DNA from: Lachnospira sp. UBA3790
GTDB taxonomy: Bacteria; Bacillota; Clostridia; Lachnospirales; Lachnospiraceae
Reading direction: 5' to 3'
Assembly (NCBI GenBank): GCA_002369135.1
Contig: DFEY01000001.1
Span: 124,001-188,000 of the forward strand
DNA: 64,000 nucleotides
Shown: piece by piece, positions 42,207 through 50,591 of the stretch
Layout: every line of letters starts with the position of its first letter
How positions within the stretch are numbered: the stretch's first letter is position 1
Program-made: the position numbers and the translations under genes
Notes under the pieces: model-generated
Databases searched by the model: none
What the model saw: only the letters and a program-made list of their open reading frames with translations
What the model was told of the DNA's origin: nothing

Positions 42207-43979
42207 ATGAAAAGATTATTAGTAGTGACTTTAACTGTTATGGCACTATTTGCCACCACAGTATCAGCGGATGTAATTTATAAGTCAGTAGACACAAAAG
42301 AAAAGTCTAAGGCTGGCAATGTTACATACGCATATGGTGTGACAGAAGAAATGTGCAAGGCTGACTATTGGGCGTCCAAGACAAAGACAGATGCCAACGA
42401 AGTTTTAATGAATGCAGAAGAGATAGATGCAGTAAATGCAAATGCTCTTAATACTAAAGGAACATATATGAATAACTTAGTAGGTCTTCCTTTAACATAT
42501 AATGCATTTGAACTTAGAGATTCTTTGGCACACAATAGCGAGGTTCCATCTGATCCATGTTATATAGATGGAGAGTTGATAGATAAAAACGATTACTTTG
42601 GAAAACTAACTGCGGCTATCGGATACACAGGATATGCTGATCATGAAAGAAACAATGACTATGCGATAGTTACAAAGACAGCAGAAGTTCGCAGTTGGCC
42701 TACATCTGATTTTGTAGGTTATAGCGCAAATGATACGGATGATGAGTTAGTGTTAGTAGCGCTTAATGTAAATGATCCATTTGTTATCAGACAGAGAGCA
42801 GAAGTAGATGGAAAGACTTACTACTGGGGTTATTGCGACACAGTAACTGGTTGGGTTTCATCTGAGAATGTTGCTATCTGTCAGGATAAAGATGAGTGGC
42901 TAGAAGCTTGGCAAGTAAAAACTTCAGCCAAGGACTTTGTCGTAGTAACGCAAGATAGAATAACTCTAGAGCCTAATACTTACGGTGCTTATCCATCAGA
43001 CATAAAACTTAATTTTAGTTCTATATTAAAGTTAGTTTCCGAGTCGGATATTCCAAAGAATATTGGTGAGAGAGGAACATGGAATAACTATATAGTTTAT
43101 GTTCCAACTAGAACTGACAGTGGAAAATATGAGAGAAAGATTGCTATGATTTCAGAGCACTTTGACGTGAGCGTGGGATTCGTTCCAATGACTCAGGCAA
43201 ATTTATTGAAATTATCTTTCGCGTGTCTAGGAAATAGATACGGCTGGGGTGGAATGCTAGAGTCAATGGATTGTTCAATGCTTACACGAAATGTTTATAA
43301 GTGTTGTGGATTCGTTCTTCCAAGAAATACAAATTGGCAGCAGGCTATTCCTGGTACTAGAACAGACTTAGAAGGAAAGACCGACGAAGAAAAGATGGCT
43401 ATTCTAGAAAATATGCCAGCATGCACTATGCTATATATGCCAGGACACACTATGCTATATCTAGGATCTGAGAATGGAGTTGGATATGTGGTAAGTGATT
43501 TGGGAACAGTAGTAGATACTGAGCAAACAACAGTAAGCAGTATTCAGAGTGTAACTGTTACGCCTCTTACTGTTAAAAGAGCAAGAGGAACTACATGGCT
43601 TTACAACTTGACAGGTGCGGTTGCGTTTAAGATTCCAGTACCTGTACCAGAAACTACTACAGTAGCACCTACAGTTAAACCTGAACCTAAACTTACACCT
43701 ACTTCATTTAAGAAGGTGAAGGGTAAAAAGAAATCACTTAAGCTCACTTGGAAAAAGGTTTCAAATATAACTGGATACAAACTACAAATTGCAAAGAAGA
43801 AATCATTCAAGAAAGCAAAGACTTATACACTAAAGAAAACTACAAAGACTATAAAGAAACTGAAGAGAAAGAAGACTTACTACTTAAGAATTAGAACTTA
43901 TAAGCTAGTGAAGAGTTCAAACAAAGAAATTTACACATACTCTGATTGGTCAAAAGTAGTGAAGAAGAAAGTTAAATAA
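42207..43979 (+). CDS. Secreted NlpC/P60-like cell-wall protein with lysine-rich end
   Basis: The 590-residue protein has a signal peptide (to about SADV), a long N-terminal region, SH3-like segments (AEVRSWPTSDF, WGYCDTVTGWVSSENV), and an NlpC/P60-like peptidase near residues 333-430. There, GNRYGWGGMLESMDCSMLTRNVY holds the probable nucleophile Cys, and MPGHTMLYLG the His. A proline/threonine linker and a lysine-rich fibronectin-III-like unit end the protein. It likely cleaves peptidoglycan stem peptides outside the cell. The preceding flavin reductase gene is unrelated in function but overlaps in transcription. Confidence 0.83.
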   Translation: MKRLLVVTLTVMALFATTVSADVIYKSVDTKEKSKAGNVTYAYGVTEEMCKADYWASKTKTDANEVLMNAEEIDAVNANALNTKGTYMNNLVGLPLTYNAFELRDSLAHNSEVPSDPCYIDGELIDKNDYFGKLTAAIGYTGYADHERNNDYAIVTKTAEVRSWPTSDFVGYSANDTDDELVLVALNVNDPFVIRQRAEVDGKTYYWGYCDTVTGWVSSENVAICQDKDEWLEAWQVKTSAKDFVVVTQDRITLEPNTYGAYPSDIKLNFSSILKLVSESDIPKNIGERGTWNNYIVYVPTRTDSGKYERKIAMISEHFDVSVGFVPMTQANLLKLSFACLGNRYGWGGMLESMDCSMLTRNVYKCCGFVLPRNTNWQQAIPGTRTDLEGKTDEEKMAILENMPACTMLYMPGHTMLYLGSENGVGYVVSDLGTVVDTEQTTVSSIQSVTVTPLTVKRARGTTWLYNLTGAVAFKIPVPVPETTTVAPTVKPEPKLTPTSFKKVKGKKKSLKLTWKKVSNITGYKLQIAKKKSFKKAKTYTLKKTTKTIKKLKRKKTYYLRIRTYKLVKSSNKEIYTYSDWSKVVKKKVK

Positions 43980-43989
43980 AGACAAAGTA

Positions 43990-44027
43990 AAAGTGGTTGC
44001 CGATTAGTTTCGACAACCACTTTTTTT
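43990..44027 (+). terminator. Terminator after the NlpC/P60 gene
   Basis: AAAGTGGTTG...CAACCACTTT (10-bp stem, 14-nt loop) followed by a run of T. Confidence 0.85.
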
Positions 44028-44056
44028 ATCGGTCAATTGATGCCGTTATTTAATAT

Positions 44057-44200
44057 TTAAAATGATGGTGTCCAGTAAGAATCGTTTTTGTCTACAACGC
44101 CACCGTTCAGTGCATCAGAATCTGTGGCACTAGTAGTGATAACATCTAATTGATCTAATTCGATTTTAGTAATGTCTGGAGTTTTATAATCTTTATTCAT
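44057..44200 (-). CDS. Small peptide, 47 residues, adjacent to the secreted esterase
   Basis: ATG 44200 is behind GGAAGG. The peptide starts MNKDYKTPDITKIELDQLD, then VITTSATDSDALNGGVVDKND and SYWTPSF. The pattern of a short helix-prone start, a DVITTS element and a polar tail is shared by small orphan proteins often seen near secreted proteins in gut Firmicutes. It resembles a leader-plus-core precursor but no modification enzyme is nearby. It starts 41 bp after the esterase gene and is likely on its transcript. Confidence 0.6.
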   Translation of the reverse strand: MNKDYKTPDITKIELDQLDVITTSATDSDALNGGVVDKNDSYWTPSF

Positions 44201-44241
44201 ATCTTTTACCTTCCTTTCAGTCTTGTTCAATTATACATTAC

Positions 44242-47200
44242 CTAGTTGTAGAATCCTTTAAAGTAGTCCACAGCCGCTTTCTGATCTGCTGGTAGTGAAT
44301 TGTAATAATCTGTGTTGTTGCTAATCGCCCAAGCAAGTAAAGCAACTGATCTAGTTAGTGAATTCTTTTCTGAATATATTGTTCTGCTAGAACCATCTGT
44401 ATATTTAATAGTTGTATACGCTCTAGATATGAATGTTCTAGCAAAGTTGTAGTCTCGCATCTTCATAATTCCGCATTTGTAGACACCCTCTTCTGCATTA
44501 TAGAAATCACTTTCTTTTGTAATCTGAATATCTGCAGTCACTGATTTGTTAGCAGTTGGAACAAGGTTCTCGTTCAAATATGAGTAGTAATAGTCCTCTG
44601 GAGCGATAACCATTCCGTATACAAATGCTGATGAGAAGATTGGTTTATCATCATTAATATCAGCGTGAGCCTCAAATGCAAGACCTGGATTATCTATAGA
44701 AAGTCTAACACTGGCACCGTTTTGTTTTGAGGATACATTTACTGTTTTGATTGATGTTAAACTCAAATCGTCTGTTACCACTATCTTTGTACCAGGCTTG
44801 TAAACTTTATTGTTATCGTTATCATCGATGTATCCTAGTTCATATGTGCTAGGAACAGTAAATTGATCGCCCTCGTCCAAAGTTTCGATAGTTTCACCAT
44901 CAATCACTACTTCATGTGTCTCTTCTGCATTAAGCCATACACCCATTTCGTAGAATGAGTATCCGTAAGTAGTACCTCTCTTGAAACCTGCCATTCTAAC
45001 ATAACGGCTTGTGTATGTTTGATCCAAAGGAATCTGAACTGTCTTATTGCTAGTAGCTGTTACATATTGAATAGTAGTCCAGTTTTCAGCGTCATCTGAA
45101 ACTTGAATTACATACTGTTTTGCATAAGCTCCTTCCCAAATGAAACCAACTGTGTCAAATGCAGTAGGAGTACCAAAGTCTATGTAATACCACTGTGGAT
45201 CTACGCCATGAGTAGATTCCCATCTAGTTCCAGTCTTTCCATCTACTCCGTTTGCAGCAGAGCTGTTGTATACAGATGAAGCATAAGCAGTTTGTCCGAT
45301 TGCTATATCGCCATTTGCCTCAGAGAATAGAGAAGCATCTACTACAGTTCCTTGAACGGCTGGTAGTCCGTCTGGGTTAAATTCATCTTCATAATCTTCA
45401 TATTCTCCAGCCACTGATGTATAGCCTGTGTTTGCGCTCATAGCTGTTGATACAGCATGTGCATATTTATACCCCGCATCGTCTATAGCGTTTAGGATTG
45501 ATAAATCAAATGTATCTAAGTTTCCTGCAGTAGCTTCTGCACTTACCTTTAGCGTTTCATCTAATGTAGATTGATCTGCTGATGTGTATGTACCATTTGC
45601 TAACTCTGGGAATAGTGTATACAAAACAGTAGATGCTGAAATAAATGTTCCGTAACGTGTTGGATGCTTATCGTCACCAGCATATCCATCCACTACATCC
45701 TTTGTAAATATTTCATAGAATGCTTCGCCGGCAGGTGCCAATAATGCATGTGCCTGATTTGCAGTCTTAAAGTAATAGTGTGTAAAGTATGGAAGCAATG
45801 TGTTTGTGCCAGTCAAACTATTTCGTACAGGCCATGGCTCATAGAAAACAATCTGAGCATCTGGATTGTACTGTTTAATCTTTGCAATCAATGCGTCTGC
45901 ACCAGTCTTTAAATTATCTGCGTCAAAGCTACCTACGATATCTTGAATTACAACTACTTCGTAGCCGCCCACTTTAATAGCAGCGTCTACATTGGCAGCT
46001 GTAGATTGATAAATTAAGTTCTTTCCGCCGTTAGTAGCAGCAGTACAGTTTAAGTTAATGTTTCTCATGCCAGCTAGTCTCTCAACTACTTCTGGTAGGT
46101 TGTTGTAGTAAGTCATTGAGTTACCGATGAATAAAACATCAGTTGCTTCTGTTGGCTCGATATACGGAGAACTCTTATCTGTACCATATACATTTAGTTC
46201 AAACAATGAGCAGTTAGATGTGTTTTGTGAATTAACTTTTACACGAACCCATCTTGTTGTTTGATGAGCAAATGTTGTATCTAGTGAAGCGAGCGTGCCA
46301 CCTGTCACTGTTTTTACTGTAGTCCAAGTAAGTCCAGCTACGCTAGCCGCATCATCTCCTAAAGAAGGAATCTGTGGTGAAACCTGGATTTCATAAGAGA
46401 TAGGATAAGCAGCTGTATAAGCATCGTTTCCACCTGGAACTACTTTAATCTTATTAATATCCTGTACTGAACCTAGGTCCACTGCGAACCAAGGAGCAGC
46501 ATCATTTGAGTGAGTTACGATATATGAATTTGTATTACCGTCTGTTAGGTTACCAACTTTAACAGGATAGTTTTTGTCTTGTCTATCATTTGAACTAGCA
46601 TAACCATTTTTACCTTGTGCTAGGTTAGTGCTAAATGAACCATACATATTTTCATCTCCATCATTATTAATGATAGTTTCTTGCTCTGGACCTTGTGTAG
46701 GTGCCTGAGTAGGAGCAACGGTGGTAGTTGGTGTTTGAGTAGGAGCCTGAGTTTCTTCACTAGAAGATTCTTCCTGGTGCTCTGAACCGTACACTCTCAA
46801 AGAGAGGATACTGATTGTTCCCACTTTACCAGTGTTGTTTCCGTTAGTACCTGTACCCATACAAGAGTCTTTGTCGAAGACTACCTTTATACTTCTAGCA
46901 GTGTAGGTATCGTCAAAAGTAATTGTGTCTCCTGTATCAGATACATCAACTGCGTTTTTGATTTTTGCTGTTGAGTAGATTGTGCCGTTTGTGCATTCGC
47001 CAGCCTTCGCCCAGTTCATTACACTGTCTGCACCCTTGTTTGTTGAATTTACTATTTCAGTAGAATAGTAAACACTATAGTTTGTACAATATGAATCGAA
47101 GAAGTCTGCGTTTGTAGATCCTTGGTAAAGTTTAGCAGAACTGATGTCGTAATTTGCACCCAAGTTCACATATATTGCCACTTCATCTGTGGTTGCAGTT

Positions 47201-47445
47201 GTTCCTAACATGTTGTTTCCGTTTGTTAGATTTTCGTTTACGGCATTGATATTTGAAAATCCGTTTCCAATACCGCAAAAGCCTTCATTTAGATTGTTAG
47301 CGTTACTTGTCATCCATGTGTAGTTTGCTCTGTTGTGAGTGCCGAGGATGTTCTCCCCATCAGCTGACACTGTTTTGGATGCAGTAAAAGTAAAACTGCC
47401 CAATACTAAACTTAGTGATAAGATAACTGATAAAAGTTTCTTCAT
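44242..47445 (-). CDS. Large secreted SGNH hydrolase with F5/8-type C domains
   Basis: The 1067-residue protein has a signal peptide, a first discoidin (F5/8-C)-like domain (~30-220), a Thr/Pro/Gln linker (~225-255) and a second F5/8-C domain (~270-425). An SGNH/GDSL-like hydrolase follows (~435-620) with DVLFIGNSMTYYNNLPE holding the nucleophile Ser, and DDKHPTRYG holding Asp and His. A third F5/8-C domain lies near 705-835, and the C-terminal ~230 residues are not recognised. It probably deacetylates or hydrolyses a polysaccharide while its discoidin domains bind it. ATG is behind GGAGG. It is divergent from the LysR regulator. Confidence 0.8.
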   Translation of the reverse strand: MKKLLSVILSLSLVLGSFTFTASKTVSADGENILGTHNRANYTWMTSNANNLNEGFCGIGNGFSNINAVNENLTNGNNMLGTTATTDEVAIYVNLGANYDISSAKLYQGSTNADFFDSYCTNYSVYYSTEIVNSTNKGADSVMNWAKAGECTNGTIYSTAKIKNAVDVSDTGDTITFDDTYTARSIKVVFDKDSCMGTGTNGNNTGKVGTISILSLRVYGSEHQEESSSEETQAPTQTPTTTVAPTQAPTQGPEQETIINNDGDENMYGSFSTNLAQGKNGYASSNDRQDKNYPVKVGNLTDGNTNSYIVTHSNDAAPWFAVDLGSVQDINKIKVVPGGNDAYTAAYPISYEIQVSPQIPSLGDDAASVAGLTWTTVKTVTGGTLASLDTTFAHQTTRWVRVKVNSQNTSNCSLFELNVYGTDKSSPYIEPTEATDVLFIGNSMTYYNNLPEVVERLAGMRNINLNCTAATNGGKNLIYQSTAANVDAAIKVGGYEVVVIQDIVGSFDADNLKTGADALIAKIKQYNPDAQIVFYEPWPVRNSLTGTNTLLPYFTHYYFKTANQAHALLAPAGEAFYEIFTKDVVDGYAGDDKHPTRYGTFISASTVLYTLFPELANGTYTSADQSTLDETLKVSAEATAGNLDTFDLSILNAIDDAGYKYAHAVSTAMSANTGYTSVAGEYEDYEDEFNPDGLPAVQGTVVDASLFSEANGDIAIGQTAYASSVYNSSAANGVDGKTGTRWESTHGVDPQWYYIDFGTPTAFDTVGFIWEGAYAKQYVIQVSDDAENWTTIQYVTATSNKTVQIPLDQTYTSRYVRMAGFKRGTTYGYSFYEMGVWLNAEETHEVVIDGETIETLDEGDQFTVPSTYELGYIDDNDNNKVYKPGTKIVVTDDLSLTSIKTVNVSSKQNGASVRLSIDNPGLAFEAHADINDDKPIFSSAFVYGMVIAPEDYYYSYLNENLVPTANKSVTADIQITKESDFYNAEEGVYKCGIMKMRDYNFARTFISRAYTTIKYTDGSSRTIYSEKNSLTRSVALLAWAISNNTDYYNSLPADQKAAVDYFKGFYN

Positions 47446-47711
47446 GGTGTTCCTCCCTAAAATATAAAAACCTCAAATTCCCAATGAAATTTGTTAATAA
47501 TCTTTTTATTCTTCCGCACACTTTGTATCTACTTATAATATAGAAGAAAACAAAGCACTTTTGAAATACAAAAAAGGCTATATTATATACTCTGTAATGT
47601 ATATAGAGGGGTCAAATGTGTTGAAAAAGTGATATTTTTAGGCTATATTATATGTAACAGTGTATATAAAAAGCACTTTTGAACGTATTTTTGCTAAAAA
47701 GAGGTCGCTTT
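47446..47711. promoter_or_regulatory. Divergent LysR/esterase control region with tandem repeats
   Basis: Two related segments of about 33 bp, 47575-47609 and 47640-47673 (both starting AGGCTATATTATAT), begin 65 bp apart. The word AGCACTTTTGA also occurs at 47554-47564 and 47672-47682. Tandem similar sites between a LysR gene and a divergent target fit LysR binding, though no clear T-N11-A dyad was resolved. Confidence 0.55.
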
Positions 47712-48581
47712 ATGGAATTATTACAGCTTAGATATTTCAAAGCAGCAGCTGAATTAGAGAATTTTTCGGCGGTGGCAGAAAAGTATTACGTGCCACAGCC
47801 TTCTATCAGTGCGACCATAAAGAAACTAGAAGAAGAACTTGGTGTGAAACTGTTTGATAGAAACGGAAAGAGAATTTCTCTAAATAGTAATGGAAAGATT
47901 TTCTATGAAAAGATAGCAGCAGCAATAAACAACATAGATGAGGGGATAGGAAGTCTGCAGAGCCAGAAGAAACAGATTCTTCTTTACCCTCAGGCGGGTG
48001 GTAGATTTTTATCACTCTTAACTGCAGACTATCATATGTCTCACAATAATGCCTTCTTGCAGACGGTTGGTTATTCACCAGATCTTAAAAACAATTACGA
48101 CTTTACATTTATGCAACCTGATGGAGATATGTCAGAGTTTGAGTATGTGGAGTTGATGCAAGATGAGATTGTCTGTATAGCCCCAGAAAATCATCCGCTT
48201 GTTAAAAAGGCAGCCGAGTCTAAAAGTGGAGAACTTTCTATCAAGCAATTTAAAGATGAGTATTTTATTGCGCACTACCAGCCAATGAACTTGAGATATT
48301 TTACTGATAAGTATTGTGAAGACAAAGGCGGCTTTAGGCCTACAGTTATTTATGAAACACATGATGATAGAACAATCAGATACTTGGTAAGCGAAGGTAG
48401 AGGACTAGCGTTACTTCCAAAGGCATTCTTTGATTTGGCACCAATGAATAACACAACAATCATTCCTCTAAAGGAAAAAGCTTATCGTACTTTGGCGATC
48501 GCTTGGAATCAAGATAAAAAGTTAGATGAAATAGAACAAGACTTTGTGGAATTCACAAAAGAATGGTTTAAAAAATTTTAA
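47712..48581 (+). CDS. LysR family transcriptional regulator
   Basis: The 289-residue protein has the N-terminal winged HTH (MELLQLRYFKAAAELENFSAVAEKYYVPQPSISATIKKLEEELGVKLFDR, residues 1-50) and an effector-binding domain. ATG 47712 is chosen over an upstream start because it begins the family exactly at MELLQLRYF and has GAGGT upstream. It is divergent from the SGNH protein and probably controls it. The 3' end overlaps the convergent MerR gene by 4 nt. Confidence 0.88.
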   Translation: MELLQLRYFKAAAELENFSAVAEKYYVPQPSISATIKKLEEELGVKLFDRNGKRISLNSNGKIFYEKIAAAINNIDEGIGSLQSQKKQILLYPQAGGRFLSLLTADYHMSHNNAFLQTVGYSPDLKNNYDFTFMQPDGDMSEFEYVELMQDEIVCIAPENHPLVKKAAESKSGELSIKQFKDEYFIAHYQPMNLRYFTDKYCEDKGGFRPTVIYETHDDRTIRYLVSEGRGLALLPKAFFDLAPMNNTTIIPLKEKAYRTLAIAWNQDKKLDEIEQDFVEFTKEWFKKF

Positions 48582-49426
48582 AGAGAAGGTTCATCTTCTA
48601 CGCAAATAAACATATATTTAAAATATGTGTGAGCTTTTTTAGAGTTATATAGATTTATAAAACTAATAATATTTAGATCGGAACAGGCTTTTAGCTTGTT
48701 TCTTTTTATATACGACAATATTTTCTTATAGGTAATCGTTATGTCTTCTGTTTCATGGTCATGGTAACAACATACTGCCGTGTTACTCGGGACACTAAAA
48801 GTATTCTTATCATGAATAGAGAATGGAGTGATAGTAATTATGTCGCTGTATTTGTAGTTGCCTTTTATCAAATCGTCGTATTTGATGCTGGCGCCTGTTG
48901 GGAAAATCGTCAGATTTTCAGCGTGGTTGGTAGAAGAGAAGTGTATCATTAAATCCTCCGCCAAATCACCAGCATGTTTTGCATCATCGTGCTTATTAAC
49001 CGCCGTCTTTGTTATCCAAAAGTTATTGAGTGAATCTTTGTAAGGGATGTTGTCTTTGTGGCGGTCGTATTGTTTCAGCAACCACAACGACAAATTGAGT
49101 GCAGCAATATTGTTATTAATTCTATATAATTCTTGATGCATATCCATTATTTTGTCATTTGCGACTCTTATCATTTTATCTTGATCGAAGTTGTGCATCA
49201 TGTCATTGATTTCTTTTAATGAGCAACCTGCATTACTAAAAGACTTTATATAGAAAAAAGTGCTGGCCTGTGTTGGGGCATAGTAACTATACCCATTAGT
49301 TTTATCAATGTGAGGAATCAGTAGTCCGCTCTCATGATAGTGTCTTAATGTGTCTCTAGTTGTGTTACAAAGTTCTGCAAACTCAGTTACACTCAATGTG
49401 AATTTTTTAGTATCTCTTTTGTCCAT
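48578..49426 (-). CDS. MerR family regulator (BmrR-like), probable master of the dyad promoters
   Basis: Residues 1-70 are a MerR winged HTH (FTLSVTEFAELCNTTRDTLRHYHESGLLIPHIDKTNGYSYYAPTQA, positions 8-52), followed by the long dimer helix (about 75-120). A ~160-residue C-terminal effector domain like GyrI/BmrR drug-binding domains follows. No metal-binding cysteine pattern is evident. ATG 49426 matches the family start but has no ribosome site. An in-frame ATG at 49546 has GGAG at 6-nt spacing and would add 40 basic residues, encoded across promoter copy 5. It is the only MerR gene in the window and sits beside the best dyad. Confidence 0.83.
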   Translation of the reverse strand: MDKRDTKKFTLSVTEFAELCNTTRDTLRHYHESGLLIPHIDKTNGYSYYAPTQASTFFYIKSFSNAGCSLKEINDMMHNFDQDKMIRVANDKIMDMHQELYRINNNIAALNLSLWLLKQYDRHKDNIPYKDSLNNFWITKTAVNKHDDAKHAGDLAEDLMIHFSSTNHAENLTIFPTGASIKYDDLIKGNYKYSDIITITPFSIHDKNTFSVPSNTAVCCYHDHETEDITITYKKILSYIKRNKLKACSDLNIISFINLYNSKKAHTYFKYMFICVEDEPSL

Positions 49427-49467
49427 AATTTTTTTGAAAATTTTTTTAAATTTTTTTAAATTTTTGC
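49427..49467. promoter_or_regulatory. Phased T-tracts upstream of promoter copy 5
   Basis: Runs of 5-7 T (about 49429, 49441, 49451, 49461) recur at roughly 10-12 bp just upstream of TTGACC. Helically phased tracts of this kind bend DNA and can act as an UP element. They also form the AT-rich leader of the MerR gene on the other strand. Confidence 0.5.
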
Positions 49468-49498
49468 TTGACCTGGGGGTTACCCCCAGGCTTACTAT
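49468..49498 (+). promoter_or_regulatory. MerR-type promoter/operator, copy 5
   Basis: TTGACC (49468-49473), 19 bp, TACTAT (49493-49498), with the perfect 19-bp palindrome CCTGGGGGTTACCCCCAGG (49472-49490). It points to the FabD-like gene and lies within the possible 5' extension of the divergent MerR frame. Confidence 0.85.
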
Positions 49499-49623
49499 AA
49501 CATCACAGAAAGAAAATAAATAGTGTATATATTTTTTTTTACGCATAGTGATCTCCAAAAATATGCACTTTTATTTAATAGTTTTTTCTACCATTTTTAA
49601 CAGTTGTGTGAGGTGAGATAAAA

Positions 49624-50376
49624 ATGGGAAAAATAGCTTTTGTTTTCGATGGAAAAGGAACTCAGTATCCCGGAATGGGTAAAGAATTCTTCGACGACTA
49701 TTATGTTATTAAACAACAATTAACTTATTTGGAACAGTATAGAATTGGTATTTTGCGCACTATGTTCTTCAGTACGAATAAGAACTTGGATAATAGCATA
49801 GACCTGTACCCAGGGTTGTTTCTCGCTGATCTAGCCTCATACTTAGCGTTAAAAAAGCACGGCATTAAACCAGATGTGGTGGCCGGTTTTGGAGTAGGAG
49901 AGATGATGGCTATATCTGCTTCCGGGATACTGAGTTTTGATGAAGCTTTTCAGCTTGCTTGTAGGAAGAGTAATATTTTGTTTGAGGTTGATAACTACAA
50001 AAAAATGTATCGAAGCAAAGGAGTTAAACTTGAGCAAAAAAGAGCAAAGGAATTGAGAAGGGAATTAAATGATGGACTAGATTACGTTCTTAGAAAACCT
50101 CTAATTCCAATTTACTCTGTAAAGACAGGCAAAAAATATCCAGAGGATTTGAAAAGTATTATAGAGATTTTGAGTGATAAAATCTTTGAACCGGACAATT
50201 GGAAAGAGACTATCATCCAAATGTATGAGGAAGGGGTTGATGTTTTTGTTGAATGCGGTCCGGGAGACACACTGTCTCATAGCATCAACAAAATTTTGAA
50301 AAACGTGACGACCTATCAGGTACATGATAGGGAGTCGCTGGAGAAAACAATAAAAGGATTAAAAAAGACAAAATAA
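49624..50376 (+). CDS. FabD-like acyltransferase lacking catalytic residues
   Basis: The 250-residue protein aligns by eye with malonyl-CoA:ACP transacylases: FDGKGTQYPGMGKEF at the start (GQGSQ region), then VVAGFGVGEMMAISASGILSFDEAF, where the usual GHSxGE elbow is GFGVGE, so Ser becomes Gly and His becomes Phe. The segment that holds the second catalytic His (usually APFHSxxM) is missing. The C-terminal FVECGPGDTLSHSI corresponds to ExGPGxVL. The enzyme should therefore be inactive in acyl transfer and may be a binding or regulatory protein. ATG behind GAGGTGAG. It is the direct target of MerR-type promoter 5. Confidence 0.78.
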   Translation: MGKIAFVFDGKGTQYPGMGKEFFDDYYVIKQQLTYLEQYRIGILRTMFFSTNKNLDNSIDLYPGLFLADLASYLALKKHGIKPDVVAGFGVGEMMAISASGILSFDEAFQLACRKSNILFEVDNYKKMYRSKGVKLEQKRAKELRRELNDGLDYVLRKPLIPIYSVKTGKKYPEDLKSIIEILSDKIFEPDNWKETIIQMYEEGVDVFVECGPGDTLSHSINKILKNVTTYQVHDRESLEKTIKGLKKTK

Positions 50377-50386
50377 TATATCAAAG

Positions 50387-50475
50387 TTTTGTTCGTCTTT
50401 GATATTGGCTTGTTTCCCCTAGTTTTTCCTTTTATTTTTGTTCCGCACCTGCGAGAGTGGGTGCGGGATTTTTTT
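50387..50475 (+). terminator. Tandem hairpins after the FabD-like gene
   Basis: A first hairpin ATATCAAAG...CTTTGATAT (50387-50405) is followed by CCGCACC...GGTGCGG (50443-50466) with a run of seven T, a good terminator. Confidence 0.8.
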
Positions 50476-50591
50476 GTGCTTTTATAAGCCTTGTTTATGT
50501 GGTAGCAATTGATTATAATTATAAGATGCGCATACTAAATAAGGTGTGCAGGGAGTTTACTAAAATATTTTATAGAAAGAAGGCTAGAAAA

